Shown piece by piece: positions 60,001-64,000 of a stretch of 64,000 bases of DNA. Every line of letters begins with the position of its first letter. Position 1 is the stretch's first letter. The DNA lies in NCBI RefSeq assembly GCF_019649055.1, contig NW_026570222.1, forward strand, positions 310,001-374,000, written 5' to 3'. This DNA comes from Paramacrobiotus metropolitanus. Lineage: Eukaryota > Tardigrada > Eutardigrada > Parachela > Macrobiotidae. Below the pieces are notes generated by a model, which was given only the letters and a program-made list of their open reading frames with translations, was not told the origin of the DNA and did no database searches. Position numbers and translations under genes: made by a program.

Positions 60001-63000
60001 CCATTTCTCGCTGACTTTGAGATATTGTCTAACACTTCGAGTCGTTTTTTATAATGCGCCGATATTGCAGATTCTGATACATGCAAAAATTGCGACGCGG
60101 TCTTGGAGGAGCTGGAAAAAATAGATGATGAAAGCGGCGACGCTGGTATTCATTTCCTGCGAACCAACGACAAGGATGTTACCAAGTATACGATATTTTA
60201 TTAGAACAAAATTAATGACCAAATGTTAATGATTATTTACTGTGTTGCAGGAAGTACAATGTAAAATCTTTCCCTAAATTGATATATTTCCGCAACCAGG
60301 AGCCGCTCGTATACAATGGCAAGTTACTGGGTTTTAATGCTTGTTTACTGTCCAAAATATGGTGTAAATGAAAACCAAGCGACAAAATATCTACATGAAA
60401 GATATCAAACTATTTATTAGTACTTGATTGGTCGTTGCATAAAATATTCTAGGTGATCTGTTGGATGAGGAAAAGCTGTTAAAATGGTTGACATCTGAAG
60501 AAAATATGGATATTCCAGACAAGATCGACGAAGTCAATCGAAAAGTTTTACAGAAAATGGTTAACGAGTCCGACTATGTGGCGTGCTATTTCTGTAAGCG
60601 AAAGAGCTGGTTTATGCCTAAATTGCTATGAATTTGACGAGCCGCCTTCGATTCGATGGACTTCGTTTCTGATGGTCGATTTATCCAAGAGGCGCCATAG
60701 CTTCTAATGACTTTTCTTCCAGTCAGGAAGAAAAACTGTCCCGATTGTGACGCGATTCTTCATGAACTGGAGAACATCGATGATGATTCGGAGAAGCTTG
60801 GCATTGACTTTGTTAAAATCGAGGATGACAAGCTACTGAAAGAGTACGGCGGGAAAAAAGCGCCGGCCCTCGTCTACTTCCGGAAGCACATTCCGACTCT
60901 GTATACCGGTACGTACTGTGCAGTGGTTCACACTGAATATTGAATTCACTGCGCTGCGCTCCGCGGCTGCATGCTACATTTGGCATGGCGCACTATTTTT
61001 ATCCGGCTATTTCTGTGCTCTGTGCAGGAGATCTGAAAGATGAGGATGCTTTGTTGAAATGGTTAGTCAGTGAGAAGGACGGCGAGGACGATGAGATTGA
61101 GGATCTCAACCGGGCCAGTTTACTCAAGCTGCTCGATCATCAAAAATTCGTCGCTGTATACTTCTGTAATTAGTTTGCACTACGCTCATCAGCTGTTGCG
61201 CGGAGATTTTTTACGATGTGCCTGTGTGTTTTTTGCACGGGAATTCTAGATGCCAAAAATTCGGCCGACTCGGAGGCCACACTGAAAGAGCTGGAGAACA
61301 TTGACGATGACACCGACAAGCACGATATACACTTTGTCAAGACATCCGATACCGGTCTGGCTGCCGAATACGGCGTGCACGATTTCCCAGCGCTTGTCTA
61401 TTTTGAGGACAAGCATCCCAGTGTTTATCATGGTAATGCTAACTTCTCACTTTCTTCTGCTTTGAGTACATAACACTTGTCAGCGGTCAGTAGAAGCCAC
61501 AGATTTCTCTCTCTATTTAATTATTTTTTTATAACCGCAGACTGCAAGAGTTAGCTACAAACCTCTTTGAATAAGTCGGTAAACACATTAATTTTTACAA
61601 ATCAACATTTTGGTTAATTTAGCAATGTAGCAGCACAAATTCGTCGAAAAAATTGCTCTAAGAAAACAAAAATTTTAAATAAAAATACTTGTGGTTTGGG
61701 CTGCTTTATTTCATTATTGGTTAAACCAAAGCCAGACAGAAGACTATAATCACGCTGCTGAAAAGTTGTTAATTAAGCTACCTACAGTACCATACATTGC
61801 GTATTAACAGCTAATGTATATTCGTTTACTTCACAATGGTCATGCAATGAGCGCGCTCTGCGTTGATTAGAATGGTTTTGTTGAATGCGTTCACGTCCGA
61901 TTATAATTTTATGAATTATACAGGCGATCTTAAAGATGAGGACAGAGTTCTGAAATGGATTCTCCATCAGCGCCACGAAGATACCATCGAAACGGTTAAC
62001 CGGGATATGTTGCAGAAGCTGATTGACAAGGAAGATTACGTTGCTGCATACTTCTGTACGTAGATTCGGCACTGCATGATGCCAACAACCCACCTTATTT
62101 TTGCAGTTATTGCAGGGAAGTTTTAACGCTAATACTCATTGATTTGTGATAGATACGGACGATACACCAGAATACGAAAAGATATTGGCCGAGCTCGAAA
62201 ACATCGATGACGAGGCGCACGAATTCGGCATTCATTTTGTGCAGACACGTGATGTGCATTTCGGACGACGTTTTGGAGTCAAGAAATTTCCAGCCGTAGT
62301 GTTTTTCCGCAATGGTCAACCGAATATTTACAAAGGAGACTTGCTGAAGGAAGAAGAACTGCTTGAATGGTTAACGGATGTCGATACTCTGGAAACCGCT
62401 GATGAAATTGAAGACGTTAATGCCCCGCTGTTTAAAAAAATTATTAGTCAACAGGAAAATGTGGCTGCGCTGTTCTGTGAGTTTAACTCTTTCGTGATTT
62501 CGTGGACGACTGTACAAAATTGTAAAGGCAACAGGTGCAGACCATAAATGCACAATGCTTTTTATTGCAGACAACGATAATGTTAAACAGTGCGAAAAGG
62601 TCATCCAGGAGCTGGAAACCATCGATGACGAAGCACACCATTCGGACATTGACTTTGTGAAAATTAAAGACGATAAACTTGCCAAAAGCTACGGTGTCCA
62701 TGCTTACCCGGCTCTAATTTATTTTAAAAACGGAGAGCCTACGATTTATGCCGGTAAAATGTCTTTTATGTTTTATACGTTTTTTGGCTTAAAAATCATA
62801 CTGTGTGCAAAACTACGTGAAGTGTCTTGCGGACGGAGACTTTTTGTAGGCGATCTGCGTAAAGGGCCGGCAGTTCTGGAATGGTTATTGGACCAGAAAA
62901 ATCCCGACGCTGATGATCAGATTGAAGAAATTAAGGGCGCTGAATTGGAAAAGTTAATTGAAACTTCTCCGAATGTTGCTGTGTATTTCTGTAAGAAATA

Positions 63001-64000
63001 CCAAGAATATTGTCGTCGTGGTGTCTTATTTTGAGGCTTGCTAATAACAGACTTTCATGCTTCCTTTAGATAGTCCTGACAGCAAGGATTCGATGACCGC
63101 GCTGAGTGAACTGGAAAATATCGACGATGACACGGATAATTTGGGTGTGGCCTTTGTTAAAACCTCCGACGTGAGCATTGCGCGCGATTACGGAGTGAAA
63201 TCGTTTCCGGCACTTATTTATTTCGAGGAGGGCGAACCAAGCGTTTATGATGGTATAATATATGGCTAATGATTTACATGTACAGAGTACATGGTTAATA
63301 ATTTACCTAATAATTATTATCTGTGCATTTTTTATGCATTGAACATAATTTTTGCGTTTAGGTGACCTTCAAGAAGAAAACGAAGTTTTACGGTGGTTGA
63401 CTCAGCAGAAAAACGAAGACACTATTGAGAACGTTAACCGTCAAATTTTGGAGAAGAAGATCGAGGACTCGGAATATTTGGCCGTATATTTTTGTGAGGA
63501 AGCGGTGTAGATTAGCGTTTCGTACAGTCTGAGATTTGATACAGAAGTTGTATCATAGGTTATTGTGTTATTGTTGTTGAATTTTTTTATTGCAGATAAA
63601 CCAAATAATAAAGATTGCGAGAAAATCCTGGAAGGCCTGGAAAATATTGACGATGATCTGGATGAATTCGGGGTTGATATTGTACGCGCCAACGATATTT
63701 TGATGGCCAAGCGATATGGAATAAAAGAGCCACCTGCCCTGGTTTATTTCCGGAATGGCAATCCACTAATTTACCCTGGTGAATAGAATATCATCAAACA
63801 ACTCAAAACAATAAATAATTACGCGACAAAATCCAACGAAGCGATCATAATTATAGTTACTGTGAATTTTTGTAGGCGATTTGAAGAAATCCGAAGATGT
63901 ACTAAATTGGTTGACCGATGACGATGTGCGTGAAATCGAAGGAGAAATTGAGCTGGTTAATGCCCGCCTCTTCAAAAAGATTCTTCATGACAGCGATTTT
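57072..64000 (+). CDS. Secreted/ER multi-thioredoxin-module protein (3' partial)
   Basis: Twenty-one exons in the window: 57072-57231, 57774-57956, 58118-58258, 59056-59241, 59332-59466, 59561-59743, 59808-59939, 60071-60185, 60251-60318, 60453-60593, 60723-60908, 61028-61165, 61250-61432, 61924-62055, 62153-62476, 62571-62753, 62850-62990, 63070-63252, 63362-63493, 63596-63778, 63876-64000 (at least 1118 aa, open at the right end). It starts with a signal peptide (TIFTFCFFLTVIPCSFAS). Ten modules follow with a common pattern: VAVYF-Y, a CxxC position, ELENIDDDTD, FVK, YGV, FPALVYF, GDL, VLxWL, IEDVN. The cis-proline before the last strand is kept in all ten, but CxxC only in modules 3 (CSKC), 4 (CKNC) and 5 (CPDC). 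I believe similar long proteins exist unnamed in arthropods. A PDI-like or calsequestrin-like lumenal role is inference. Confidence 0.88.

Overview
This window is nuclear DNA from an invertebrate animal. Every gene is split by spliceosomal GT-AG introns, many of them only 45-70 nt long. There are ten recognisable protein genes and one intron-containing tRNA gene. No prokaryotic, phage or organellar sequence was seen. The gene set (single-minded, vestigial with a VGLL2-like N-terminus, NonA/DBHS, and a long multi-thioredoxin ER-type protein) suggests an ecdysozoan. A tardigrade is one guess, but the sequence alone does not settle the species. All gene models were assembled by hand by joining exons with consistent splice sites and reading phase, and by comparison with remembered family motifs. 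No alignment or search was run.

Layout: 1-5.9 kb has no gene. It holds a GTTAC/GTAAC-rich stretch, a repeat loaded with AGGTCA half-sites, and a 0.3-kb element with terminal inverted repeats. 5.9-14.7 kb (minus) is a complete single-minded (bHLH-PAS) gene. 14.7-19.4 kb is intergenic with palindromes and a possible small transposon. 19.4-23.2 kb (plus) is NonA/NONO. 23.2-28.1 kb is intergenic except for an elongator tRNA-Met with a 12-nt intron. 28.1-30.4 kb (plus) is the Tat-SF1 splicing factor. 30.4-35.6 kb is intergenic with a retroposon-like insertion. 35.6-39.5 kb (plus) is vestigial, which meets CDK5RAP1 (39.7-43.2 kb, minus) tail to tail with only about 110 bp between stop codons.

The right third is gene-dense: CDC14 phosphatase (minus), WAVE/SCAR (plus), malic enzyme (minus), CDC40/PRP17 (plus), then a very large secreted or ER-lumenal protein made of repeated thioredoxin-fold modules (57.07 kb to beyond the window end).

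The genes are mostly unrelated housekeeping and developmental genes. Two are pre-mRNA splicing factors (Tat-SF1 and PRP17) and NonA is also an RNA-binding nuclear protein, but they are not adjacent in any operon-like way. The most unusual locus is the multi-thioredoxin gene. It has ten modules in the window, each built from phase-1 exon pairs, and only three of the ten keep a CxxC redox motif.
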